NCBI GenBank assembly: GCA_023101885.1
Contig: JALPQD010000006.1
Span: 11,857,085 to 11,921,084, forward strand
DNA: 64,000 nt
Source of the DNA: Typhlomys cinereus
Taxonomy: Eukaryota; Chordata; Mammalia; Rodentia; Platacanthomyidae
Direction: 5' to 3'
A program made the translations under genes and the position numbers. Position 1 is the stretch's first letter. Each line of letters begins with the position of its first letter. The notes below the pieces were generated by a model that was not told the origin of the DNA, searched no databases, and worked only from the letters and a program-made list of their open reading frames with translations. This document shows, piece after piece, positions 1 through 10,784 of the stretch.

Positions 1-165
1 GAAACAGGGTAGGGCTACCCAACCTCAAGGTGGCCCCTATGACATGCCTTCTCCAGCAAGACTGCACCTCCTAAAGTTTCTTTGACCTTCCCAAACATCT
101 ACTAACCCTGTGGGGGACAACTTACATTCAAACCACAAAAGAGTTTATCCTAACCCCACCCTTGT
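1..165 (+). repeat. End of an interspersed repeat cut by the window edge
   Basis: GACATGCCTTCTCCAGCAAG, CACCTCCTAAAG and GGGGGACAACTTACATTCAA match the 3' part of the repeat at 3943-4305. Confidence 0.5.
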
Positions 166-3100
166 CACATAATCCTCCCTTTTCCAAGAATTAAAGACCT
201 GTCATGTGAGTTGGTCAGTGATGTCAAAAGAAAAGTAGCACTTGGGGGCTGTCAGTCCTTATGAGAAAGTTAGAGTCCCAGGAAGAGATGCTCAGCCCTT
301 TACTTCTGCAAGTGCTACTGTCTGGCTGGGGCCTTCTTTCGGGCGCTTAGTCACATTCATGACCAACGAAGTCTGAAAGTTTCAGTTTCCTCTTTTTTTA
401 AATGAGGAAGTTGACCTAATTTATCTGTAGCTTCCTTTTAGCATTAAATAATAGGGGAGAGTCTAGGATGTGGAAAAGAAAAACTATCACAATCCAAAGC
501 CATTTTTTCTAACAAGCAATTTGTTCCGGAGGGCTCCAGTATGATCTCTATTCTCCATCTTAAGATAGGAGTACTAATCTCAGTTTAGCCATGAAGACAT
601 CTTCACATACCCCTTCCCCTGTGAATATCTACTTCCAACTCATTTGGTTGGGAATGAAATGTTACTACCAAAATTAATTGAAAATGGTAGTTTAGATTGA
701 GGAATTGAAAAGATGTCTTCCTCTTTAATTTTAGCAATCTTCCTTCTCCCCCTTTGAATAATTTTTCCAAACACCATCTATGAACACCTAAAATTAATAA
801 ATAATGGGTGTATGAAAGAGAATAAAAAAAGAATTATTTTACTTGAGGTTAAGTTGATTTTAACTGGGTTCAAGTGTTGAAAGAATTAAGTTGAAGCACC
901 ATCTAGTGGCTCTCAGCTGTGCTGTGTTCCAAATTTCCATAGGCTTAAGACCATGGTTAACTTTTCCGTGTGCGTCTCTAAAGCTGAGACCAGGCTGTGC
1001 CTTGTCCTAAGTTAATCCATGTTGTATAAAAAAAAATGTGTTTTGAGGTCGTGTTTTCCTTGAGAGACTCCAGTTTTCAAGCAGCATTTGGTTCCATTTT
1101 GAGAGCAAATGCAGAAGTAGAACGAATCTGCACCTCGGTAACACATAAACAACACCATCTGCCCAGCGCCACCCATGAGGCACAGACTGAGAAATAACTT
1201 ATTCCTAAAATACATAAAGGGTGTCACCCGACAAATTTATCAGAGAGAATTGAGACCATGTGAGCAGATGGGCGCATTAAATTCATACCAAAAAAAAAAA
1301 AAAAAAAAAAAAAACAAGCCCAAGAGCTTAAAGAACACACCCTGTCCTGGATCCCATAACTAGGACAGCATCTGATTTTGCAACGACCATGACAATAACC
1401 CCGCTGACCTGTCTGTCATCTGAGCACTTGATGTGTGCATCAAGGAACCAATAGGCAGCAATCTTTAGACTGTCTCAGAAACTTCAGCTAGGCTCCATCT
1501 CCATTGTTGACATCAAATTTCCTTCTGTTCACCTATCTGAAATAGCCTCTTTCCATCAATGTACTCATCATTCATCTGGACCCAATGTTATCCTTTGACT
1601 TCATGACCTCCATAGTCCCACACCTTGCTTCTGAAGCTAGACTCAATTCTGAGGCTCAGCTCAACTCTGACCGTGTAACTTTTTCCCTGCAACAGCAGTG
1701 TTTCAAACAAGGAGTATGTTTCTGGCCCCCTGGACGCTGTTCTTTCTGCTCTTCTATCAACTTCCTCTTCTTCCTCTTGGTTACGCTTTATTGAAACTCC
1801 TTTGAACTTGCTTGAGGCTTCTCTAACTTCTTGTAGCCATTTGGTAACTTACATAATACATCTATGGAGATATATTTACTATGTGATATGAGGGTTAATA
1901 TTATAGTTAACCTTTGCGGCGAAAGAGCCTACATTTGTCTCAGCCAGTGATCAAGGGAATTGGACTACTTGACAAATTGCTGACAATAAGCTCTCTTATT
2001 TTGTGGATTCATTTCTGCTCAATAAAGAACACATCATGGAGCAACATGAACACATTCATGCTCTGACACACTGCATTCGCAACTATATATACACTGTATC
2101 TATATAAAGATATGAAGATGGAAGTCAAGAGGCATAGCTGTAGCCTCTTACTCTTCTGGTCTAACATTACTTACAAAACTGTGGGAGTGGGCTGGAGAAG
2201 TTGCATGAATCACATAAATGTCTCTGACAAAAGATGGAGTGTAATAGGTCTCAGTTCCTCTGTTAGCCTACTCACATCCTTTCTATGAGCACGCGATAGC
2301 ATTTCTTCTTCTCGGTTCTGGCTGATTACTGAGTTACCTTTTCACATCTTCAGATTCACAATCCCTTCCTACCACAAGTCCATAGCATCCCTTAAGCCTA
2401 CACGACTAGCTGTTCTCCTGTTTGCCATGGTGGTGGCTCTCATGACACCTGTCTTCTGCAACTATCCCTGTTTCATCACTTTTGGGGCAAGAACAAAAAT
2501 AAACTACAACATGCTCAAGAGTAGAACATAATCAGAGATTGTAGGACTGACCACAAACCTTCTAACTGACTAAGTATTTGTATCGATTAGAATTAAGTTC
2601 AACTACATATAAAGTAAAACACAAAATAGTACTGCTAAAGGTACAAGGATTCGTGGGACAATGCTTGTCACTGGTCCCAGGATCTTTCCATCTTTCCCAT
2701 TTTCCACCTCAAATGACAGCTTCTGTACTCAGTGTCATTTGTGACTCGGGTCAGCTCTCGGACTTTTGGTCATTACACCAGTACTGCAGTCCCACAGGCA
2801 AGGAAGAAAGCCAAAGAACACCTTTTTTCTCTTTAAAGGGTTTTACTAAAAATACCATTCATGTCTCATTTACCAAAAATGAATGGTGATGCTGAGCTGC
2901 AAAGGAAACTGAAAAATGCCTTTTAGCTCTGCATATCCTTACAATAAATAAATTTGGAGTCAAGCTGCTCATCAACATATTAGCTAAGTAACAATCAGCA
3001 CAGACCCCCTACAGCAACAATTGCTCATTTGCCTGAGATTAGCAGGAGCTCATGTCTGATGATCTTGGTGGAGCTTGCTCCTGTGTCCAAGGGAATATAT

Positions 3101-3400
3101 ACTCTTGCATCCTCCATCGGACTTCAACAGAAAGGCGGGGTGCTAGCCTAGGATGGCTCTACTGTACTCTATGTGGTTCTTTTCTGGAAGGTCAAGACAT
3201 CTATATTCTAATGGAACAACAAGTGGAAACACTCAGGACCTTTTGAGACACACACTTACAACTGATGCCCTGGCAATTTGTGTCTCTTTATTGGCCAAAG
3301 CTACATAGGTTATATGCACATGTGCTCTCTGTATGGAAAAAACTTTGAGAGCAACTGAAAAATTACATGTGAAGAAAGGTAAGGTGAAGATTTTGAGTCA
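166..3400. other. No gene seen downstream of copy A
   Basis: Short frames only, none with family motifs. AT-rich diverged sequence, some probably old repeats (for example 1120-1560 and 1900-2530) that I cannot name. No trace of linker or NPxY tail exons on the minus strand. Confidence 0.5.
1290..1314 (+). repeat. Poly(A) tract
   Basis: 25 consecutive A. It may be the tail of a retroinserted sequence lying upstream (about 1150-1290), but no family or duplication was recognised. Confidence 0.8.
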
Positions 3401-3414
3401 AGAATAGAATTATC

Positions 3415-3605
3415 GGGGCTGAAGAGGTGGCTCAGGGGTTAAGCCTCTGCCTTGCAAGCAGAAGGTCCCGAGTTCTTATCCTAGACCCCATGTATAGATG
3501 CCGGGCGGAAGCGGGGGCGGCCTGCATTTCTGGTCCTGGTAGGGCAGAACCTGTGAATCCTGGGGCAGAGTAAACAAGGAGGAGGTGGAGGTGGTCCATG
3601 GTGGT

Positions 3606-3656
<51 letters not shown>

Positions 3657-3693
3657 GCATGCATACACGCACAATTGAATGAATAATAAAAAA
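3415..3693 (+). repeat. tRNA-headed SINE (common family), young copy
   Basis: Begins GGGGCTGAAGAGGTGGCTCA (tRNA-like A-box region), has a GAGTTCTTATCC B-box-like word, a body with GCCGGGCGGAAGCGGGGGCG, then (CA)n and CAATTGAATGAATAATAAAA. Perfect 14-bp duplication AGAATAGAATTATC at 3401-3414 and 3694-3707. Confidence 0.9.
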
Positions 3694-3942
3694 AGAATAG
3701 AATTATCTTACACAATTAGAAAGAAGAGGAGAGACATTGAACCAGGAAACTTACAATCTTTCTTTAGTCTTTTCTATTCTGTTACAGAACTATATTAGGG
3801 ATATTTTTGCTCTTTCTATGTCTTGATTTAAACCTGAAAAAAAATTAAGAAACTGTAATAAAAGGAAATAAAAGCATTTATACCTTATATGTATGAATGC
3901 CAATGTTTTAATTATTTTGTGACACATATTGTAATATTAATT

Positions 3943-4305
3943 GCAGTTACTCTTCATTCATTGCTGTGAGATAATATTCATATACAACTTAGGAGGAAAA
4001 GGGAGATTTATTTGCCTTATGGTTCCAGAGAGCAGATGCAGTACATTATGGCAGGACTCACACAGCAGAAGACATGACTTGGAGGCAGAGACAGAAGGCT
4101 GGTTCGAGCCACAGGAACCATCAAAAAGACAGAGAGAGCAAGAACAAACTAAGGAGGAAATAAGGCACGTCCACCAAACTCAAAGTCCATCCACTATGGC
4201 ATACCTTCCTCCAGCAAGTTTCCATTTCCTAAAGGTGCTACAACATTCTCAAACACTGACTAGCTAAGGATTTAAACAGATGAATCTATAGGAGACATGA
4301 CATTA
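3943..4305 (+). repeat. Interspersed repeat (unnamed rodent family)
   Basis: GCAGTTACTCTTCATTCATTG, GGAGATTTATTTGCCTTATGG, CCTTCCTCCAGCAAGTTTCC and AGGAGACATGACATT. Its last third matches positions 1-165 (CATGCCTTCTCCAGCAAGAC). Confidence 0.55.
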
Positions 4306-4798
4306 CTGTTAGAGTAGATATTAATCTGAGTACTTGTTAATGGAATGTGAGCAGACATGCTTGCACCTCTAAGCCTGGCCCATGAAAACTTCCCACATAA
4401 AATCCTCTCTGTCCCTAGTCATTTGCTAAATAGAGAGTACTCTGAAAGGACCAGAGCCATAGGATAAAATGATAGCTTAAGGTAATACCTTTATATAACA
4501 TGACCCACCTCACCAACTACATTGAAACATGACTTGAATAAAATTTATACTTTTCGGGGGAAAACTAAGAACCTAAAAAGAAAACACTGCCTACTTAGAT
4601 TGATCTCCTTGGGAAGTATATACTAATATCATGAATTTATTTCTTACTAGAGTTTTAAATAAAGTAATGGCCCAAATCATTTGCAATATAACACAAGAAA
4701 TCCTTTGGTCTTCTGGAGAGATAGTAGTAACTGCATTTGGAACGTCTCTTTAACAACAACAAAAATACATATGAATATATTGTATATACACACATATT

Positions 4799-5212
4799 GT
4801 TGCAGTTCGTCTTCATATTCCTGATAAATTTACAATCAGCAACCTAGGGAAACAAGTGGTTTTATTGTTGCTTACAATTCTGGTTACAGTTCATAACCTA
4901 TCTTGGTAGGATAGTTCATACCAACACCAAGAGCACAGGGAACTGGCCAACTATATCCACTGGAATTGTCGAGAGAGGAACAAACCTCCTCACTTGCCAC
5001 ACTTTAACTCTGCCAAAGTAAAACTACGGAACCATCTCTCTCCATCTTATCCACCTGCCTAGGGAACAGTCCCACCATTGTGGGCCTGGCCTCCCTGCAA
5101 CAATTAGATAATCTGCTGTGGGTTTGCTCCTGATTTGCCTTAACTACTGATTCTTCATAGTTGTGCCGTAGCTCAGTCTCAGTTGACAAATTGATACCTA
5201 TATCTAACTAGC
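4799..5212 (+). repeat. Interspersed repeat, family shared with 28.3 and 28.7 kb
   Basis: Shared words with 28320-28660: CATACCAACACCA, GAGCACAGGGAACTGG, the CTCTCTCCATCTTATCCACC stretch, GCCTAGGGAACAGTCC and TCAGTTGACA. No coding potential. Confidence 0.55.
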
Positions 5213-5639
5213 ACATGTATCTACATAGTTCTTTTATATATAAATATAAATTTGATAGAGTAATACTTTCAACTTTTTAAAATTTAACAATTATGCACTG
5301 TTCCCAATGAATGCATGCAATGCTGCTTTATTCTTTAAGTTTATATGTTAGAACATGTAAGATTAAGCTGTATTGTGTATGAAAGAGTTTAAAATATAGA
5401 TGTTCCTATTATAATAAATGGTAATAAAACGATAAAATTTTTAAAAAGATTTTTGTTTTTGGATTTCTACCTATGTCAACAAAAGATTAAGCCATGATTT
5501 GCCGTGTCCCTAGAAGATATTAGGGTTTCACCAGTATCTTGGTCTTACTCTGATTATTTCATCCCAAACTTTGTAATTTAAAATAAAGACAATAAAGGGA
5601 ATTAAGACTCTGAAGTTTAAAGAGGTAAGGAGGTTGAAA

Positions 5640-5847
5640 GGTCTGGAGAGGTGGCTCAGGGGTTAAGCCTCTGCCTTGCAGGCAGAAGGTCCTGAGTTCG
5701 GATCCTAGATCCCACATATAGACGCCGGGCGGAAGCGGGGGCGGCCTGCGTTTCTGGTCCTGGTAGAGTGGAGCCTGTGAATCCCAGAACAGAGTAAACA
5801 AGGAGGAGGTGGAGGCGTCCATGGTGGTTCCCGAATTCGTCTGTGGT

Positions 5848-5902
<55 letters not shown>

Positions 5903-5955
5903 ACACATACACACACACACATACACGCACAATTGAATAAATAAAAAAAAAAGAA
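5640..5955 (+). repeat. tRNA-headed SINE (common family)
   Basis: Same unit as at 3415: GGTCTGGAGAGGTGGCTCAG head, GAGTTCGGATCC B-box-like word, the GCCGGGCGGAAGCGGGGGCG body, (CA)n 5851-5898 and CAATTGAATAAATAAAAAAA tail. Flanking TAAGGAGGT words suggest a duplication with one or two mismatches. Confidence 0.88.
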
Positions 5956-5969
5956 CTAAGGAGGTCGTA

Positions 5970-6922
5970 ATTGTTTCATGTGATACTTGTAGGTCCTTAG
6001 TTGGGTTCAACTTTAAATTTCTGCTAAACTGCAGAAAATAATGCTAAAATGGCTCATAGTTATTTATTCAATGATGAATTCAAACATGAATGGCAACTGC
6101 TCTGCTATTTGCTGGCCATCAAGACAGGAATGGAAGATAGAGAAGGAAAGAAATGATAGTGCAAAATGGAAGGAAGGGAAGGATAGTGCACCATTATGAT
6201 CATGTTAAAGAACACAGAATCAAGGAGTCACACGAAGGGATAGCAAAGCTGTCCAGCACCATGGTCTGTCATTTGCAGAGCTGTCTTCTTCTTTTGCCTA
6301 CAAAATGGAGCTGTTTCACTCTGGCCAGCTTGCTGAAGGGAAAGGGGCGGGCAGATAAGTTGTCCATGGCATTTATGATGGCGAGCACCAGACCACCAAG
6401 CCATTGCATGTGTATATATATTCTGCATTCTAAGAGATTGCAACAGTCTTTCCCAGCTGTCACAAGGGTTCTCACACACACTAAGGTACAAAGGTGAGAG
6501 GCGCATGACCATGAAGACTAATTGCAAATGACTTCTTTCTTGTGCCACCTCATCCAGATCAAATAGATTTCCATCTCTTCAGATTTTCATTTTCTAGGGA
6601 AAAAAAAAAACAAAATAATATGTAATTACTTAGGAAGGAACAAAAGCCAAGAAACTTAGAAGTAAACTTCCAAAGCACCAATCATTTCACTTTGGCCATC
6701 AAGTCCTTAAAGAGAACAAGAGACTAGGTCCCTCCTAAGTCAAAACTGTAGCAAGGTAGAAGCTCTTACCCAGTGCTGTGGGCACTTCTGCCTGACCTCT
6801 GACATTAACAAAATTGAATGTTGGCAAAGGGGCAGAGGGAACAAACAGGTGGACAGTAAATCTTCTTTTCTCAGAACAGTGGGAACACAAAGTCATGCAA
6901 CCATGCTTTCAGTCTTCAGTTC
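5970..6922 (-). other. Presumed 3' UTR and flank of copy A
   Basis: Directly follows the copy A stop. A possible AATAAA signal on the minus strand lies at about 6063-6068, giving a 3' UTR near 860 nt if used. Two overlapping minus frames of 106 and 70 codons (6228-6548) show no family features. Confidence 0.3.
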
Positions 6923-7041
6923 CTACCTGAAATGACATGTCTTCTGGAAGAAAGCAAATCCCACGACGACTAGAATCACCACAAGAAGAGAAAATTTGAC
7001 GTACAGGATGATCAGTAAAGAACCTGGAGTTCCAACCATTT
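6923..7041 (-). CDS. Cd200r4-like: Copy A exon 5: lysine-bearing transmembrane segment and short tail
   Basis: Acceptor TTTAAAAG, then [20 protein letters not shown] followed by a hydrophobic run and [12 protein letters not shown], then TAG (6923-6925). The lysine sits about five residues into the hydrophobic segment. The arrangement (TP.SLL.ILYVK ... GFAFFQK) closely parallels mouse Cd200r4 and not CD200R1. The stop codon lies exactly where the homologous copy B exon ends in a splice donor. Confidence 0.9.
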
Positions 7042-7364
7042 CTTTTAAATACAGTCAGGGGTAAAAGTCAGCTCAAAGATCCTTCTAATTAACAGATTAA
7101 AGGCAACAACTTGAAAGGTCATTTAAATATCTCTCTTAAAGTTCATCATGGTCTGGAGAGATGACTCAGAGGTTAAGACTCTGCCTCACAAGCAGAAGTT
7201 TCCTGAGTTCAGATCCCAGGTCCCACATAAAAAATGCCAGGTGGAAAAGGCAATGCCAGAGCCTGGGAAATACCAGAGCTAAGCAAGAAGGGGGTAGAAG
7301 CAATCCAGGATGATTCCTGAAGTTACCTTAGGTCCTCCACAGGGACACACAGTGCCCTCTGACA

Positions 7365-7423
<59 letters not shown>

Positions 7424-7435
7424 AGAGAGAAAGAA

Positions 7436-7521
<86 letters not shown>

Positions 7522-8932
7522 GTAGATAGATAAAAATAAATTTCATCAGTATCTCAATAAAAAATCCTTATTAACTATAATTTGAATGTTTCTCATTCAA
7601 ATCTTTCTGGACACAGTTTGGAATCAAGTCTATCTTTCTGTTCTTGGTAGACTTTTCAAAAAAATTTTTTTAAGTAAGCAACATACACTAAGCATGCCTA
7701 ATATTTCACAAATTTATAAAAAAAGGAAAATTTTTCTTAATACTTCTTAGTGTCATGGAAGATTCTCTGTGACAATAAAGAAGCTCTATGCTCCTTCCTT
7801 TCTACCTGGCCTGATACATGTCTCCTTTTATCTGTTCCTATATTGCATCCTTTGTAGTGAATCAGTAAGGAAAGTGTCTTCCTGATTTATGTGTGTCATT
7901 TTAGCAAATTAATGAACCCGATGAAAGGATTGTGGGAACACTAAATTTATACTCACTTGACAACCAAGGACTTGTTAAATAGTGTCTGAAGTGAAACTGT
8001 CTTATGAGACTGAACCCTTCACCTGTGGAATCTGCATAGCTGGAATGATAGTTGAGCTAAATCGTAGGACATCCAGGTAATAGCTGATAATGGAATTAGT
8101 TGACATGAAGAAAAACATTCATTATTTGGTGCTAGAAACATAAGTGAAAAGAATGAAGAGCCATCAAATACCAGGGTATTCATAAAGCACGTGAGCACAG
8201 AGGAAATATGCTTAACCAAATTTCAACATGAGGGGGAAAATAATCATTCCACAGGATCAATGTTGAGCTCAGACTAAAATTCACGAGATGATCAAATCCA
8301 AAGAGAACACAGGGAAGAATCACATTGTAGGGAGATAGAAACTATACATAAAAGCTAGCAGAGGAATAGAAGAGCGTTAATTTCAGAAGATCCCAGCGAG
8401 GCCTTGAATGAGGTGCAGGCTACAGAGCAGAAAGACACAGGCTCAAAGCTGTAGGTAGAAACTATGGAAGGGTTTAGCTCTTCAGGAAACAAAAGGGAAT
8501 GACTGGGGCCATGCAAGCAAAGGAGTAATGTTTGAAGTTTATAAAAATATCTCTGAATACAGTGTAAGGGATAGAATAAAGGTATGTAAGCTATGGCCCA
8601 GAATTTGTATTCACCAGAAATAATCTTGGTGAAAGATGATAACACAGTTAATGGTAACAGAATGAGAAAAGCTTAGATTTAAAAAAAAATTAAGGACTGG
8701 ACTGGAAAAATGATTCTGGAGTTAAGCCTCTGGCTTGAAAGAAAAAGACCCTAAATTCTGATCCCCAGATGCTGTGTAAAGAACAACAGGTGGAAATGGA
8801 AACCTGCACGTTTGGCCCTGGAAGGCAGAGCCTGGGAAACCGTAGAGCAAAGAAAAAAGGTAGTAGAGCAATCCAGGATGATTCCAAAGTCATCTTTTGG
8901 CCTCCATATGGACACTAAATGCCCTCTGACTT

Positions 8933-9012
<80 letters not shown>

Positions 9013-10702
9013 GAGAGAGAGAAAGATTTAAGACTATTCGACAAAAAGTGTGACTGGTTTTGGATTCCACAGAAGGATGCTGTGGAATGTTTTTAAATGC
9101 CTAGCTTAAGAAAGTTATCAAGTGATGAAAATACACGTAGAATTCATGAAGAGGTAAAAAAGAGAAGCTCCATCTGAGGAACAGGGGACTGGGACAGCCC
9201 TTGATGTATGCAGATGAAACTTGCCAATGAAGTTTTGTTTCAATCACCAGTAAAAGGAGAACCAAGGAGCCAAATCTGAGCAAAAGGAACTATGAGAGTC
9301 CAGAACTAGGCAATATTTGAAACTATAAGTAAGGTTCTGAACTTGTGGGAAGAAGAGACACAGGAATGCCCCTCACAGAGATGTGTTCATTTGTGGGATG
9401 AATAAGTGAAAATAAATTGTATAAAAGTTAAGAAGAGAACAAAGTAAGAATGGGAGAGAAGAGCCCAAATGCAACACTGCAGAGAAGTTACTTCATTATT
9501 TATAAATTAAGGAAGGTCAGCAACCACCTATTAATATCATTAAGTGGTAAATATTTAAATTTAATATTTGTAAAAATGCAATAAAGCTAATCAAGTTAGC
9601 AAAGTAAGAAAATTTTCTATTTTATTTGGTATTGGGGAGCCCTTAACGCTTTTTATACAACCATGTTTCTATGGAGGAAAACACACGAGTCAGGGGGATA
9701 AAAATGAGATGATAAAAGACAATGTAGTAGGTTTCCTTTCATTAAAAAAAGTTGGATACAAATACAAGGCAAGACCTAAAAGTGAAAGTCATATCACACA
9801 TTTTCAGACATAGAAGAAAAATAAGCAATTTCTTATATGAATAAAACAAGTGGGGAAAAGGTTGAACAAAAGAAATAATAATTAATGAAGCAAAGCCTTT
9901 GAGGATGCAGAAAAAAATTAAGATATAAGCTGAATGATTATTCTGCAGAAGAGAAAATCACATCACTAGTTATGGAAAATGAAGGCCTGGCATGAAAACA
10001 GACATGTACCACCACAAAATGAATATCAAAAACTTTTTGCTACAGGATAGGAACTCGCCACAAAAGGACACATGTTATATAATTCCATGCCTTTAAAAAT
10101 CTCCAAAATACTAAAAAATAAAATAAGCAAACTACTGATGACCTAAAACTGGAGGAGTTGGAAGGTCATTATTGCTAAGAGGAACAAAGTTTCTTATTGG
10201 AATACTGACAATGTTCTAAAATTGGTTTCAACATGGACTGAAAGAAGGGGTTAAGACTCTTGCCTCGCTAATGAAAGGTTCTGAGTTCTCATCCCACATA
10301 AAAAATGTCAGGTGCTAGTATAGATGACTCAGAGGGAAACTCAACGCTCACATAAACAGATGCTCTGGAGGATGGGAGGGAGAAGGCAGGAAGCATAAAG
10401 AAAGGAGGAGGGAAGGAAAAGTGGGTGAGAGGGAAGGAGACAGAGTGGGGGAGGAAGAGTGGAATGGGGAATTACATGGGACAAGGAAGTGGGGAGGGAG
10501 AAGAAAGGGGTATCTATTGAGCTTGGATAACTAAGTAAAAATATGTAATTAAAAAAAAAAAGCCAGGTAAAAATGATAGCAGCCTGCACTTCCGGTCCTG
10601 GTGGGTGGAGCCCAGGAAATCCCAGAGCAAAACAAGAAGGAGATTGAAGCAATCCAGGATGATTCCCAAAGTCACCCTTGGTTCCCACAGGGACACACAG
10701 TG

Positions 10703-10784
<82 letters not shown>

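Noticed and set aside
1012..1363. Small frames on both strands near a poly(A) tract, considered as a retrocopy
   Set aside because: No protein family recognised and no duplication found around the A tract.
3415..3490. tRNA-like sequence with A- and B-box-like words
   Set aside because: It is the head of a dispersed SINE with target-site duplications, not a tRNA gene; the same holds for the other SINE heads.
5559..5930. Frames of 88-123 codons, minus strand
   Set aside because: SINE body and (CA)n read in two frames; the same artefact recurs in other SINE copies at 3.4, 35.5 and 59.6 kb.
7362..7535. Regular short repeats considered as a CRISPR array
   Set aside because: Tetranucleotide microsatellites without spacers in a mammalian intron.
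10341..10775. 144-codon minus-strand frame
   Set aside because: Runs through a nested SINE/L1 3' UTR and (CT)n(CA)n microsatellite.
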